Assembly: GCA_937888905.1 (NCBI GenBank)
Contig: CALATA010000001.1
Coordinates: 62,001-126,000 of the forward strand
DNA: 64,000 nucleotides
Direction: 5' to 3'
From: Terrimonas sp937888905
Lineage (GTDB): Bacteria > Bacteroidota > Bacteroidia > Chitinophagales > Chitinophagaceae
How positions within the stretch are numbered: position 1 is the stretch's first letter; each line of letters opens with the position of its first letter. A program made the position numbers and the translations under genes. Of the stretch, positions 50,973 to 60,694 are shown in pieces. The notes under the pieces were generated by a model. The model saw nothing but the letters and a program-made list of their open reading frames with translations. It made no database searches and had not been told where the DNA came from.

Positions 50973-52460
50973 TCACTTCCCCAACCCCTCCAGCTTCGCC
51001 TCTGCCTCCTTCCGCTGATCTCCGCTCATCAGCGATATTGCTTTCTGATAATACAGTTTCGCTTTATCATTTTGCTTCCACACTGCATGAATATCACCGA
51101 GGTGGCCGTACCACGAACCGTCGCCGGGGTGTAATGCAGCGCCCCACAACAATACTTCGGTAGCCGCCTGCCGGTGATCCCGCTCGAACAACATACCGCC
51201 CAGTTCCAATATCGCGCGGCCACTCGTATCATAGCGCAACGGCCGCTCCGCTTTCATACCGGTATAAATCTTTTTAACTTTAGACAACCCTCCGGTCAAT
51301 ATATGCTTGCGTAATTCCAACTGCGCAGGTTTCAAAGGCATGACCGGCAGTTTTCCGGTAAATAGGGTCTGGAAGTACGTGAAGCCCGCTTCCGCACCGT
51401 CAAACAGATCATTGTTACCCATCAGCACCACCGCCACATTTTCCGAAGGACAAAACCCGACAAATGTTCTGTAGCCGATGTCTCCACCCGAATGGAAGTA
51501 TACCTTTCTGCCTTCTATTGCTGTTTCAAACCAACTCAGGCATACTTTATAACGATCGGTTACTGTCCGCTGCGGCGTAAGCATTTTTGTCCATGTCTCC
51601 TTCTTTATAATAACAGTATCATTAAATGTTCCTTCCTGCAAAAACAGCCTGACCCAGCCAATCAGATCGGCCAGGTTTGAGTGCAACGTAGAACTCGGCG
51701 CATGTATGCGGTTATAAGGATATACTTTTCCCGGTGACATTAAGAGTTTTGTATCAACCTGATGCGGTTGGGTGAAATTATTCCGAGATATATCGCTCAA
51801 CAGAAAACTGCTTTTTAACATGCCCACCGGCTGCAGGATGTTTTTCTTTACATAGTCTTCGAATGTTTGCCCGGTTACCTGGCGGACAACCGCAGCAAGT
51901 ATATCATAGGCGGCGTTGCTGTAACGGAATTCCGTTCCCGGTTCAAAATCTAATCGACTTTCCTTAAAACCCGCCGCATAACGCGCCGCGCTCTGTTCAT
52001 CGGTTTGCGGGCGTCCCCATTCATAATCCGTTACATCGGGGATCCCGGAACTGTGCGTGAGGATATGATAAAGGGTAATTTTTTTATAGTTCGGATCTTT
52101 CATCGAAAAGCCGGGCAGGCAGGATACCAGCGTACTATCCAAATGGACTTTCCCTTTGTCATATAATTGCAGTATGGCGGTAGCCGCAAATGGTTTGGAT
52201 ACCGAAGCCATGTGAAAGTCCGAGTAGCGGTTGACAGGCTTGCGCGTTTTGTTACTGACTACACCGATCGATTTTTCATAGATCACTTTTTCTTTTGAAA
52301 CAATGGCCACGACATAACCAGGCACATCCGTTGCCCATTGCTGATGCCGGGCGATGGAGTCAAATTGACGAGTGAAGGGTTGAGAAACATTTGGTTGCGC
52401 AAAAAGCGGCTGGCTGATAAAACCAACGGCCATGGCGAGGAGCAGGGGATAAGGTTGCAT
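50973..52460 (-). CDS. Beta-lactamase-fold serine hydrolase
   Basis: A 495-residue exported enzyme of the class C beta-lactamase / D-aminopeptidase superfamily. Signal peptide (MQPYPLLLAMAVGFISQPLFA) then the catalytic domain: HMASVSKPFAATAI (SxxK, Ser86 and Lys89), EFRYSNAAYDILAA (Tyr-x-Asn) and HSGGDIGYRTFVG (third motif). Residues about 395-495 form a helical TPR-like tail (LELGGMLFERDHRQAATEVL, YYQKAISLMSGDQRKEA). The substrate may be a D-amino acid peptide, an ester or peptidoglycan; family members vary. The frame opens at 52544 but the Met at 52460 starts the signal peptide. It lies 74 bp from the 50428-50898 gene and is probably independent. Confidence 0.92.
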   Translation of the reverse strand: MQPYPLLLAMAVGFISQPLFAQPNVSQPFTRQFDSIARHQQWATDVPGYVVAIVSKEKVIYEKSIGVVSNKTRKPVNRYSDFHMASVSKPFAATAILQLYDKGKVHLDSTLVSCLPGFSMKDPNYKKITLYHILTHSSGIPDVTDYEWGRPQTDEQSAARYAAGFKESRLDFEPGTEFRYSNAAYDILAAVVRQVTGQTFEDYVKKNILQPVGMLKSSFLLSDISRNNFTQPHQVDTKLLMSPGKVYPYNRIHAPSSTLHSNLADLIGWVRLFLQEGTFNDTVIIKKETWTKMLTPQRTVTDRYKVCLSWFETAIEGRKVYFHSGGDIGYRTFVGFCPSENVAVVLMGNNDLFDGAEAGFTYFQTLFTGKLPVMPLKPAQLELRKHILTGGLSKVKKIYTGMKAERPLRYDTSGRAILELGGMLFERDHRQAATEVLLWGAALHPGDGSWYGHLGDIHAVWKQNDKAKLYYQKAISLMSGDQRKEAEAKLEGLGK

Positions 52461-52687
52461 AAAAGTATAGACGGATGAATGAGCCTCTTTGTTACAGACA
52501 TACGGCGATGTTTTGGCATAAGCAATCACGAACCGGGTTGACATAAATCATTTACTCCCTGCCTTCTTTAGCTCCGCATTAAACCTCCTTGCATTTTCCG
52601 GGTCTGTTTTATACTTTAACATCATCCTGAATTCTTTCAGGATAAACTGTCCACCCACCATTTTCAACACCATCCACAAAGCTGCTT

Positions 52688-53878
52688 ATGAAACAAGTCG
52701 CAGTTCTTACGTTAATCGCCGGCCTGATGATAGCCGGCTATGCCTGCACACGGCAGGACAATGCGGATTCTTCCAATGCTTATACTGCCATCCGGGCGAA
52801 ATTCGGCACCCGCATAGATCCGGATAATTTACTCAACTATGCCAACCAGGCGATACCAGGCTACATCAATAAAGACAATACCCGTGGAAATGCGATTACT
52901 AACGCGAAAGCCACTTTGGGACGGGTTTTGTTTTACGACAAAAACCTGAGTATCGATAATAGCATTTCCTGCGGAAGTTGCCATAAACAAGCTTTTGCAT
53001 TCGGTGATAACGCGTTGGTCAGCGCCGGTGTACAAAGCGGTATGTCAGCCCGGCATTCGATGCGGTTGGTCAACAGCCGCTTTTCGGATGAAGTACGTTT
53101 TTTCTGGGATGAAAGAGCGGCAACCCTCGAAGCCCAGACTACCCGGCCCATCCAGGATCACGCGGAAATGGGATTCAGCGGCCAAAACGGCCGCCCGGAT
53201 ATTAACGCACTTATTCAAAAGTTGAGCGCCATTGATTATTACAAAGAGTTGTTTCAGTTCGTTTACGGCAACGCCACCATCACCGAACAACGCATGCAGG
53301 AATGTCTCGCCGGTTTTATCAGAAGTATTCAATCATTCGACAGCAAGTATGATTTGGGTAAAGCCGTCGCGGGTAACGATAATAATCCTTTTCCCAATTT
53401 TACAGCGCAGGAAAACCAGGGAAAGCAACTTTTTTTACAGCCTCCTCAATTCGATGCCGGCGGTAGCAGGATAGCAGGAGGTGCGGGTTGCCAGGGCTGC
53501 CACCGGGCACCTGAATTCGACATTGATCCTAATACCAGGAACAATGGCATTACAGGCAAACTAAATAATGGGCCCGGAGCGCCGGAACTGACCAATACCA
53601 AATCGCCGACACTGCGCGACGCAGTAAGTGCGGCAGGCAATTCAAATGGCGCTTTCATGCATTCAGGTGTCTTTACCTCTTTGGAAAATGTAATTGGGCA
53701 TTATAACAACATCGTGATAGCTGCCGGTAATACCAACCTCGATCCAAGGCTTACGCCCGGCGGCAACGGACAGCGCCTTAATCTCACCCCGGCGGAGATA
53801 AATGCGATTGCGGCTTTTATCAGAACACTTTCCGGGACCAATGTGTACCGCGATGTAAAATGGTCTGATCCCTTTTGA
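52688..53878 (+). CDS. Di-haem cytochrome c peroxidase (MauG/CcpA family), lipoprotein
   Basis: A 396-residue exported di-haem enzyme. The N-terminus looks like a lipoprotein signal (VAVLTLIAGLMIAGYACT, Cys20). Two c-type haem attachment motifs are CGSCHKQAF (Cys95 to His99) and CQGCHRAPEF (Cys268 to His272). The surrounding blocks, LGRVLFYDKNLSIDNSISC, ARHSMRLVNSRF, NGAFMHSGVFTSLENVIGHY and LNLTPAEINAIAAFIRTLSG, are those of bacterial di-haem peroxidases. The likely reaction is reduction of hydrogen peroxide by cytochrome c in the periplasm, though MauG relatives oxidise protein side chains. It stands alone and is convergent with the gluzincin gene. Confidence 0.93.
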   Translation: MKQVAVLTLIAGLMIAGYACTRQDNADSSNAYTAIRAKFGTRIDPDNLLNYANQAIPGYINKDNTRGNAITNAKATLGRVLFYDKNLSIDNSISCGSCHKQAFAFGDNALVSAGVQSGMSARHSMRLVNSRFSDEVRFFWDERAATLEAQTTRPIQDHAEMGFSGQNGRPDINALIQKLSAIDYYKELFQFVYGNATITEQRMQECLAGFIRSIQSFDSKYDLGKAVAGNDNNPFPNFTAQENQGKQLFLQPPQFDAGGSRIAGGAGCQGCHRAPEFDIDPNTRNNGITGKLNNGPGAPELTNTKSPTLRDAVSAAGNSNGAFMHSGVFTSLENVIGHYNNIVIAAGNTNLDPRLTPGGNGQRLNLTPAEINAIAAFIRTLSGTNVYRDVKWSDPF

Positions 53879-53882
53879 TCGC

Positions 53883-53910
53883 CAGGCATTACTATAATTA
53901 TAAATGCCTG
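53883..53910. other. Hairpin between convergent genes
   Basis: CAGGCATT (53883-53890) pairs with AATGCCTG (53903-53910) around a 12-nt AT-rich loop. There is no T run; it overlaps the end of the gluzincin gene and may slow convergent transcription. Confidence 0.4.
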
Positions 53911-54677
53911 CTATAATCAATGTCGTTCTGCAGGAATTTGTCCAGGCTGTTCAGCCAGTCCTTCTCCAATTCCTTCAATGACTTTCCGTAGATCTTTTTT
54001 ATTTCTCCGAATCCTTTTGTCCATAACTCCCGGAGTTTTGGTTTGCCATAGCTCAACAACAGGAATCCCGTGAAACTCCCGATCTGCGGATAGGCGATCA
54101 TGGCATTCAGGGAATGAAATTTTTTGGATAAAACTGAAAGCGGGTAAAGCTTTTTATTGTCTTTTAAATGTTTCGCCAGCGAGTCGATCTGGTAGCCGCT
54201 CCATTTTTTATCGTTATACACCGCTAATCCTTCACTGAACCAGTTGTCAGCCGGTCGTCCCCAGATATGAAAGGCATAATAATGCGTAAGTTCATGTTTA
54301 GTAGCCAGTGAATAGTCCTGACTGTACAAGAAAACAACAGTATTGTTTTCCGGAATGGCGAATCCCTGCGCCTCAAATCCGAGGATCTTTTTTATTTTTT
54401 CCCTTGTATCAACAATAATAATATGAGCGGTGTCGGTAAAGTTTTTATTTTCCAGAAAATCAATGATACCGCTTCTTTGGTTTTCCAGATCCTGTTTAAC
54501 CAGGTCAATATGCTGATCCGCATATCGCCCCTCTTCTACATATAGATTAAAATGAATGACCGGGTATTGTTTCCAGGAAATAGTCAGTTGTTTTAAAAAG
54601 CGGTCTGTCTGACCAAAACCATTGGTAAAAAAGAACGTGCCTGCTAATAATAACAAAAGCCGCATGCTGTTATACAT
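53898..54677 (-). CDS. Exported gluzincin peptidase (MA-clan, HExxH)
   Basis: A 259-residue exported protein with signal peptide (MRLLLLLAGTFFFTNGFG, starting at Met5). The zinc motif KHELTHYYAFHIWG contains HExxH (His128, Glu129, His132) and the third ligand is in NWFSEGLAVYNDK (Glu149), the arrangement of M1-like gluzincins. The catalytic domain is small (about 240 residues) compared with full M1 aminopeptidases, which suggests a minimal MA-clan enzyme. Its start abuts the stop of the outer-membrane barrel gene (no gap), so it is the third gene of the GLPGLI operon and might process a protein or peptide handled by the barrel. Confidence 0.88.
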   Translation of the reverse strand: MYNSMRLLLLLAGTFFFTNGFGQTDRFLKQLTISWKQYPVIHFNLYVEEGRYADQHIDLVKQDLENQRSGIIDFLENKNFTDTAHIIIVDTREKIKKILGFEAQGFAIPENNTVVFLYSQDYSLATKHELTHYYAFHIWGRPADNWFSEGLAVYNDKKWSGYQIDSLAKHLKDNKKLYPLSVLSKKFHSLNAMIAYPQIGSFTGFLLLSYGKPKLRELWTKGFGEIKKIYGKSLKELEKDWLNSLDKFLQNDIDYSRHL

Positions 54678-57338
54678 TTAAAAGTAAATATCCACTTTCG
54701 CCATGATCATTCTTCCTCTAAGCTGGTATTGATTGGAAATGAGCCGGTAACTATCGGCGTTGAAATAGGTATATGTTTTTACATTGAAAAGGTTGTAACC
54801 TTCAATGTTCAGGTCAAATTTTTTCTTCGAAAAAGTATACCTGATTTTGGCATCGGAGAAAAAGTATCCCTGCGTAAGAAAGTTGTTTTTCTGAATGGCA
54901 TTCCGGATTACCCAATCAACCAACAACCTTTTATTAGGAATAAAAGAAGTTTTGAGGGTATGGTTCAGGTTCTGCACTTTCCGCGGCTGCATGGCCGAGA
55001 GTGCTTTAACCGCTGTATATCTGCCATTGTATTCCAATGAAAATATAGTTGAAAATCGTTTGGTAAGTTGTAACGAGCCCGACAGAATCCGGTTGTTGAT
55101 AGTCGTCAGTTCATTGTTCAGTATCACATTGCTGGACGAAAACTGGTAACCGACTTTCACACTCATGTTAAGCTTCACCGGGAAAATGAATTGGCTCACT
55201 CCTGCATTAGCCGACCATCGTTCCTGCGTATTGTCTTCCTTTATCAATACTGTTTGCTCAATGCTGTCCGTGATGGCAGAGGTCATCAACGTATTGGCAT
55301 TGACACGCGTATAGCTCAGGTCGGCATTGAAGAAAAACAGGCTGATCGATTTCTGAGAACCATAGTTGAGAGAGGTCGTATGTATTTTATTAAAAGGAAG
55401 TACTCCCTGGCTCGAGGAAAGATTGCGGTAGTTTTTGAGCACGCTTCCGATATAGGTATCCGTAAAGTCGCCGAAAATGGTAGTGTAACTATAATTCAAC
55501 GAAGCTTGTTTTTCCAGGTCAAACTGATGACGTACTGATCCTTTGGGGTTGAACCGCACACGGCTGACGGAATTATTAAGCCCGTAATATTTTTGTATAT
55601 CGCTGACCTGCTGCCAGATCACAGGCAGTTGTATCGTTCCGCTCCATTTTTTTTGTTTAAAATCCAAACCGGTGCTTACATAATACTGGTTGCTTCGCCA
55701 GTTTTGATGATTGCCTTCATCACCCGAATAAGAAGTAAGCGATCCGTTATCCGAAAACAACAACGAAGACCGCATTAAATGATCTTCCATCACCCAACCG
55801 GCATTTTGATAAACCGTTCCCCAGCGAAGTGATCTTTTGCCCGAAAGGTACAGATGCGATAAAGATACCGGGTCTCTTAACTGTTGGATGATGCTGTCGT
55901 GCAAACCTTCGTGTCCGCTGATACTGCTGATGTATCCATCATACAGGGTTAACTGTTTGTTGTTGCTGGTGGCGGTTTTCAGCAGCCATCTCAGTTCAAG
56001 GATGGTTTTTGATTTTAAGGCCGGCATCCAATGGAAGTCGTTGCTCCATTCGTATCGCCTGTTACGCAGTCCCTGCGAAAAGGCATTGTCGTTAAAGCGG
56101 ACCTGTGAGGAATTGGTTTCTACCCAGGAGCGGTATTGCGTAACGTTGTTAAAGTAAAATTTCTCTTTATTGGCCGATAGCTGCACTGATCCGTTGAACG
56201 CCTTCGGACTGTTTTTAATGCGTTCATTGTCGTGGTAGACGATGGTGTCACCACCGGCGAAGTTTTGCGTGGTGCCGCTGTACGCAAAACGGTTTACATC
56301 GTTAAACACCTGCACATTGGCTTTTAATTGAAAACCGTTTCTCAGATTGTACAGGTTGTTAAGGTTGAAGATCCTGGATCTGTTATCGAAATAATACTGA
56401 CGGGCGATATTTGGTAAGGCAGCAGATGATATCGACAAAGGCAGATCGGGAAGATCCTTGTCGATACTGCCGGCCATGTTGACGCTTCCCTGCGGCTTCA
56501 GTTGACTGCTGTAATCGCTGCCTGCATTGTTGATCGCTGCCAGGTTGATGGACTTTATTTTTTTATTCAGCAGGATAGTGTTGGCGCTGATATCGTAAAG
56601 GCTGGGAAGGCCTAACCCAATGCTGCCCGCAACGGAAATCTTGACCGAATTTTCATCTGCCAATACCAGGTTGATCGAGGCCTTATCGGAAAAAACTTTG
56701 TCTTTTAAAACCTTGATGGGCTGATGATTCTGGATAACATCCACGCTTCTGATCATTTCCTTCCGGATCACTTTCGTTGCGGTGCCATACTTCCCGCTCA
56801 TCAGGTCATCACCTTGAATGTATAAATTATCGATTTGTTTGTCGTTGTAATAAATGGTGCCATCTTCCATTATTTTGATGCCTGGCATGCGGCGTAATAC
56901 GTCGCCGATGCTGCGGTCTTCCTTTTGCGCAAAACTCGATACGATATACCGCAGCGTGTCGCCCAGTTGTTGAAGTTTCGGACGGTTGTTGACCGTTACC
57001 TCTTTCAGAAAAACAGATTCCCGCGTTAACGTGAAGGCGTAGCGTTGTTTTTCCGGATCAAATTTTATTCGTTCTTTTTTATAGCCCATACAGGTGGCCT
57101 CGATCCAGAGCGGTTGCTGCATCAGCGTTTTGGAGAGTGTCAGTTGGAAATTTCCCTGTTCATTGGTCAACGCAAAACTGACTAAAACGGATTCGGCATT
57201 GACAATAAATACATTTGCTGCAGGAATGGGATGTAGTGAATCCGAAACGGTGCCTGCATAGACTTTCTGCTCCTGCGCATGAAGCATTACAGGGGTACAT
57301 AGAAGGAAAAAGCAGTATAGCAGGTTCTGGTATCGCAT
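54678..57338 (-). CDS. TonB-dependent-receptor-like outer-membrane protein with carboxypeptidase-regulatory domain
   Basis: An 886-residue outer-membrane protein. Signal peptide (MRYQNLLYCFFLLCTPVMLHA), carboxypeptidase-regulatory domain (about 25-110; YAGTVSDSLHPIPAANVFIV), a plug-like domain (about 115-230; VSSFAQKEDRSIGDVLRRMP, DGTIYYNDKQIDNLYIQGDD) and a long barrel to the C-terminus with a final KVDIYF strand. Unlike most SusC proteins it has no clear TonB box or TON signature and resembles the receptor type linked to GLPGLI proteins. It starts 4 bp after the GLPGLI stop and abuts the gluzincin gene, so all three are cotranscribed. No SusD-like partner is present. Confidence 0.9.
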   Translation of the reverse strand: MRYQNLLYCFFLLCTPVMLHAQEQKVYAGTVSDSLHPIPAANVFIVNAESVLVSFALTNEQGNFQLTLSKTLMQQPLWIEATCMGYKKERIKFDPEKQRYAFTLTRESVFLKEVTVNNRPKLQQLGDTLRYIVSSFAQKEDRSIGDVLRRMPGIKIMEDGTIYYNDKQIDNLYIQGDDLMSGKYGTATKVIRKEMIRSVDVIQNHQPIKVLKDKVFSDKASINLVLADENSVKISVAGSIGLGLPSLYDISANTILLNKKIKSINLAAINNAGSDYSSQLKPQGSVNMAGSIDKDLPDLPLSISSAALPNIARQYYFDNRSRIFNLNNLYNLRNGFQLKANVQVFNDVNRFAYSGTTQNFAGGDTIVYHDNERIKNSPKAFNGSVQLSANKEKFYFNNVTQYRSWVETNSSQVRFNDNAFSQGLRNRRYEWSNDFHWMPALKSKTILELRWLLKTATSNNKQLTLYDGYISSISGHEGLHDSIIQQLRDPVSLSHLYLSGKRSLRWGTVYQNAGWVMEDHLMRSSLLFSDNGSLTSYSGDEGNHQNWRSNQYYVSTGLDFKQKKWSGTIQLPVIWQQVSDIQKYYGLNNSVSRVRFNPKGSVRHQFDLEKQASLNYSYTTIFGDFTDTYIGSVLKNYRNLSSSQGVLPFNKIHTTSLNYGSQKSISLFFFNADLSYTRVNANTLMTSAITDSIEQTVLIKEDNTQERWSANAGVSQFIFPVKLNMSVKVGYQFSSSNVILNNELTTINNRILSGSLQLTKRFSTIFSLEYNGRYTAVKALSAMQPRKVQNLNHTLKTSFIPNKRLLVDWVIRNAIQKNNFLTQGYFFSDAKIRYTFSKKKFDLNIEGYNLFNVKTYTYFNADSYRLISNQYQLRGRMIMAKVDIYF

Positions 57339-57342
57339 TCCG

Positions 57343-58206
57343 CTATTTTGTCTCCATCGGGTTGTATCTGGCTATTTTTTTGATCGTGGTGTTGCCCGGC
57401 GAATCCGGGTTGCGAATACTGACCGCCGCTCCCGGTATTTGCGCTTCGATGATAGCAGCAGGATCGCTGGCAAAACTTCTGGTGATTTTATGGTACTCTT
57501 TTGGTTTGACTTCTACGCTGCGGCCGAGGTTCATGTAAGACGTAACCAATTCTTCGGGATCTTCATTTTTTGTAATCTCCCGGGCAACAAAAGAAAGTTC
57601 GTTTTTCGTATCGTTGGCGGCAAGGATCAATCCGGGTAAGCCGTTCAACTTCCAGGGACCGAAAGCATAAGGCAGCTCAGAAGTAAACCAGGTCTCAAAT
57701 GTTCTGCCGCCAAAATCACCCGTTGCTTTCTGGCAGTTGTAGCCGAGGACTACTTTTGTTTCATTGCTTAATTTCCAGTTGATGCCCGGAAGAGAAACGA
57801 TGAAATGATAGTTTTTAAAACCGATCCTGCCGGCGGTCTGCAGTGTAGACTTTGATTTATTGATAAAAATTTCTTCATTGATCAACGTGCCGGCATTGCT
57901 GACAAGAAGCATAGGCCCGCCTACAGCAACAGCGGTGCTTCCGCCTCCTGAAGCATTTGCTTTTTCCTCCTGTTGTTTATTTTTTTTGATAGCCGCTGCG
58001 CTGTTGCGGTTGAAGAGATCGCGGGTGGTATACCGGCTGTTCAGTGTGCCGGTAGAGAGGACCATTTCAGCTTTGTAGGGATTTGCCGTGTCGGACAGGT
58101 CTCTTTTGTAGGAAAAATCGTAGACGATATTCAAAACCGTTTGTTCCTGCGCCTTCAGCTCCAGGCACTGAGATACAATCAAAAAAGCAAGGAAGTATTT
58201 TTTCAT
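57343..58206 (-). CDS. GLPGLI-family protein (second copy)
   Basis: A 287-residue exported protein with signal peptide (MKKYFLAFLIVSQCLELKA). The name motif is in WKLNGLPGLILAANDTKNE (about 205), preceded by YNCQKATGDFGGRTFETWFT. It is the first gene of the operon that continues into the outer-membrane barrel and gluzincin genes. Compared with the first copy at 43059-43880 the overall pattern is the same, but the surrounding residues differ strongly. A Gly/Ala/Ser-rich loop (ANASGGGSTAVAVGG) near residue 90 is unusual. The function of the family is unknown. Confidence 0.92.
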   Translation of the reverse strand: MKKYFLAFLIVSQCLELKAQEQTVLNIVYDFSYKRDLSDTANPYKAEMVLSTGTLNSRYTTRDLFNRNSAAAIKKNKQQEEKANASGGGSTAVAVGGPMLLVSNAGTLINEEIFINKSKSTLQTAGRIGFKNYHFIVSLPGINWKLSNETKVVLGYNCQKATGDFGGRTFETWFTSELPYAFGPWKLNGLPGLILAANDTKNELSFVAREITKNEDPEELVTSYMNLGRSVEVKPKEYHKITRSFASDPAAIIEAQIPGAAVSIRNPDSPGNTTIKKIARYNPMETK

Positions 58207-58315
58207 GTTGAGCAGTATTTGCCGTTAACACAATAATCTACGGTGTGTACGATAAGGTTAGGTGAGTGAGCGACGATCCTAAATATAAATAATTTAGGCA
58301 GCACATAAGACCGGT

Positions 58316-59377
58316 TCACCACTTTAATTCCGCAATACTAATGGCGTTAGTCCGCGGATTCAACGTGTAAATCGTCCTGTCGTCGGACGAAACCGTGAAA
58401 TCGACAATGTCGTTTTTTAAGTTGATCTGTTTAACAGGATTGCCCTCCCAATCGAACACCAATATTTTATTGCCATAAAACCGGCGATCTGACTTAACAG
58501 GGCTGCCGGAAAATAACAGGTAGAAAAATTGTCCGGTGACATGTCCTTTCAAAAATCCGTACAGGGTTTCGTTATCAGGTGCAGCAACGGGGTTGCCGAT
58601 ATTGTCTTCGAAAGGAGAAAGTTGGGGTGCAAAACCAACGGGACCTTTAACCTTTTTATAGGATCGGTTGACCAGATCGATTAACTCGAACTGATCGGTA
58701 TAACGGCCGGCCAGCAACAGTTTTTGTTTATCCGGCCGCAGCAGCATAAAACTCTCGTATGACATTTTATTGATCCTTGACGAACCGATCGCCGAGTCGT
58801 TGTGGTAAGACAGCAACGTTTTGTTGCGTGTACTATCTGAAAAATTTCTGTAAATGAGTTTTTCGTCGGTATCATAATTACCGCTGAGCAAAGCCTCATT
58901 ACGGTTTAAGAGTAGCGCATCGTAATAAAAGATCTGCGGTTTCAGCCGATACTCCGCATAGTGCGCTAAACTGCCATCGCCTGTCAGTAAAGTGTTTATG
59001 TTGCCAGTGATAAAACCATTCTTTGCCACATCGAAAACCCAAACCAGGCTGTCGGAAATACCGAAGGACATGAAGGAGAGCGTGCCGCCTTTCTGCTGGC
59101 TTGCGGGCAGCAGGTTGTTGACGGCTTTTTTGCCGGCAATATCATAAACGCGGACGTGATGCGGGTTGCGGTTCATGTTGTTGACGACGAGCAGCAGGGA
59201 ATCCTTGTAAATGGTCATCAGTTGCGGCATTGGCAGGCCGGTGTCGAGCAGTTTTGTTTCTGTACAGGTGCTGGTGGCGGGGAATTTATTAAAATCCGTC
59301 GTAGTCAGTTTTGTTGCGGAGCAGGCGCAAAGGGTCAGGCAGATCGCAATATAAAAATGATTGTATAGTTTAAGCAT
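58316..59377 (-). CDS. Beta-propeller lipoprotein of unknown function
   Basis: A 353-residue predicted lipoprotein (lipobox LCAC near residue 19 in LYNHFYIAICLTLCACSATK). The mature part resembles the six-bladed TolB/NHL-type propellers common among Bacteroidota lipoproteins: MTIYKDSLLLVVNNMNRNPH, HVRVYDIAGKKAVNNL, NKILVFDWEGNPVKQINLKN and DFTVSSDDRTIYTLNPRT. No enzyme motif is visible. The frame opens at 59416, but that would overlap the upstream gene; the Met at 59377 (MLKLYNHFYIAI) gives the lipoprotein signal. It lies 35 bp downstream of the next serine hydrolase and may be its operon partner. Confidence 0.75.
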   Translation of the reverse strand: MLKLYNHFYIAICLTLCACSATKLTTTDFNKFPATSTCTETKLLDTGLPMPQLMTIYKDSLLLVVNNMNRNPHHVRVYDIAGKKAVNNLLPASQQKGGTLSFMSFGISDSLVWVFDVAKNGFITGNINTLLTGDGSLAHYAEYRLKPQIFYYDALLLNRNEALLSGNYDTDEKLIYRNFSDSTRNKTLLSYHNDSAIGSSRINKMSYESFMLLRPDKQKLLLAGRYTDQFELIDLVNRSYKKVKGPVGFAPQLSPFEDNIGNPVAAPDNETLYGFLKGHVTGQFFYLLFSGSPVKSDRRFYGNKILVFDWEGNPVKQINLKNDIVDFTVSSDDRTIYTLNPRTNAISIAELKW

Positions 59378-59412
59378 AGTAGTTATTAAAGAGGCTATTT
59401 TCCGGCAAGTTG

Positions 59413-60534
59413 TCAACGACCGTTATTCTTCTGAATATAATCAAATACCTGGTAAGCCATATCGCCCAGTTTGCCGGCCATTGAATCATCCGAAACATTC
59501 GCAAGAAGCACAATGCCACTATTAATTTCTGGATAGAACACCACATAACTGGTATAACCATACGTACCGCCATCTGTCCACAATTGATGGTTGCCATTCT
59601 CATGTTTATATTTCAACCAATTTAAACAAGCGCTATAATAACCTGCGTTAAAGGATTCCTTTTGACTCAGGATGATTGCCGGATCTTTGTGCTCAAGTTG
59701 CAGTCGGATGAACTTTAGAAGATCAGCGGTGGTCGAATACAGTCCACCGACATATTGCAGGTAAGCGGTATTAAAATAAGGTGCTTTAGTCCCCTTTTCG
59801 CCGTAGCCAGTTGTCAGTGAACGGCTTTTTGCTCCCGACGCCAGAAAAGACGTGCTGTTCATTTTATTGGGGACAAGTATGAATTTAGCGATCAGTTTAT
59901 CCATAGATGTACCATATACTTTCTCCAGGATATAACCCAGCAATTGGGCACCGGCATTTGAATGTCTTCTTTTGAAACCGGGCACGGTATCTAATTCAAC
60001 GGTATGTAAGGCAGCAAAAAAATCCTTTGGTGTAAAAGCGCCATAGATTTGTTCTCTGAAAAATGCTGTCGAATCAGCGGGTGCGTTTTTTAGTTTATCA
60101 GGCGTAGCGGGCAACCAATCGGGAAGGCCCGCCGTGGCATTAGCCAGTTGTTCTAAGGTAATGGGCGCCTGGTTGTATTGCAGATTCGGATAGTCGCCGT
60201 CGAGGTATTTACGGATATCATCGTTTAATTCCACCTTTTTTTCAACTACCGCTTTGGCCAATACCAGTGCAACAAATGTTTTGGTAACGGAGCCTGTTTC
60301 ATACAGTGAATTTTCTGTGGGCGCTTGCGCCCGGCCTTTGGCCGTTGTACCGAAGTTGTAATAGTAGCTGTTGCCATTATGATACACACCGATTGAAAGA
60401 CCTGCCGCTTTTGGATCTGCTATGAAAGTGTTGCCGAGCCGGTTGACAAGCGTATCGGGACGAACAGATTTATTTTGACCGACAGAAAAATGCGGAAGGA
60501 CAAGGAGTATGGCAAATACCACGGTTTTAGTCAT
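59413..60534 (-). CDS. Beta-lactamase-fold serine hydrolase with HSN in place of YSN
   Basis: A 373-residue exported enzyme (signal peptide MTKTVVFAILLVLPHFSVG). The nucleophile motif is YETGSVTKTFVALV (Ser82, Lys85). Where superfamily members have Tyr-x-Asn, this one reads FKRRHSNAGAQLLGYIL, so the general-base Tyr is replaced by His. The third motif is WTDGGTYGYTSYV (Asp-Gly-Gly in place of Lys-Thr-Gly). The N-terminal half shares the layout of esterase EstB / D-aminopeptidase-like proteins. The substitution may alter the substrate or mechanism. The propeller lipoprotein gene starts 35 bp downstream. Confidence 0.88.
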   Translation of the reverse strand: MTKTVVFAILLVLPHFSVGQNKSVRPDTLVNRLGNTFIADPKAAGLSIGVYHNGNSYYYNFGTTAKGRAQAPTENSLYETGSVTKTFVALVLAKAVVEKKVELNDDIRKYLDGDYPNLQYNQAPITLEQLANATAGLPDWLPATPDKLKNAPADSTAFFREQIYGAFTPKDFFAALHTVELDTVPGFKRRHSNAGAQLLGYILEKVYGTSMDKLIAKFILVPNKMNSTSFLASGAKSRSLTTGYGEKGTKAPYFNTAYLQYVGGLYSTTADLLKFIRLQLEHKDPAIILSQKESFNAGYYSACLNWLKYKHENGNHQLWTDGGTYGYTSYVVFYPEINSGIVLLANVSDDSMAGKLGDMAYQVFDYIQKNNGR

Positions 60535-60694
60535 CGCATTTATTTTTGGATAAGGGCAATTGGTTTGAATACGACTAAAATACGAAATATTTCGTTATTT
60601 GGAAACGTTAATTATTGTTGCTGTACGGCGCAGACTGCTGACAGGAATACTTTTTATGCTGATTTTCGTCATAGTAACCGCGGTAGTTTTCTGC

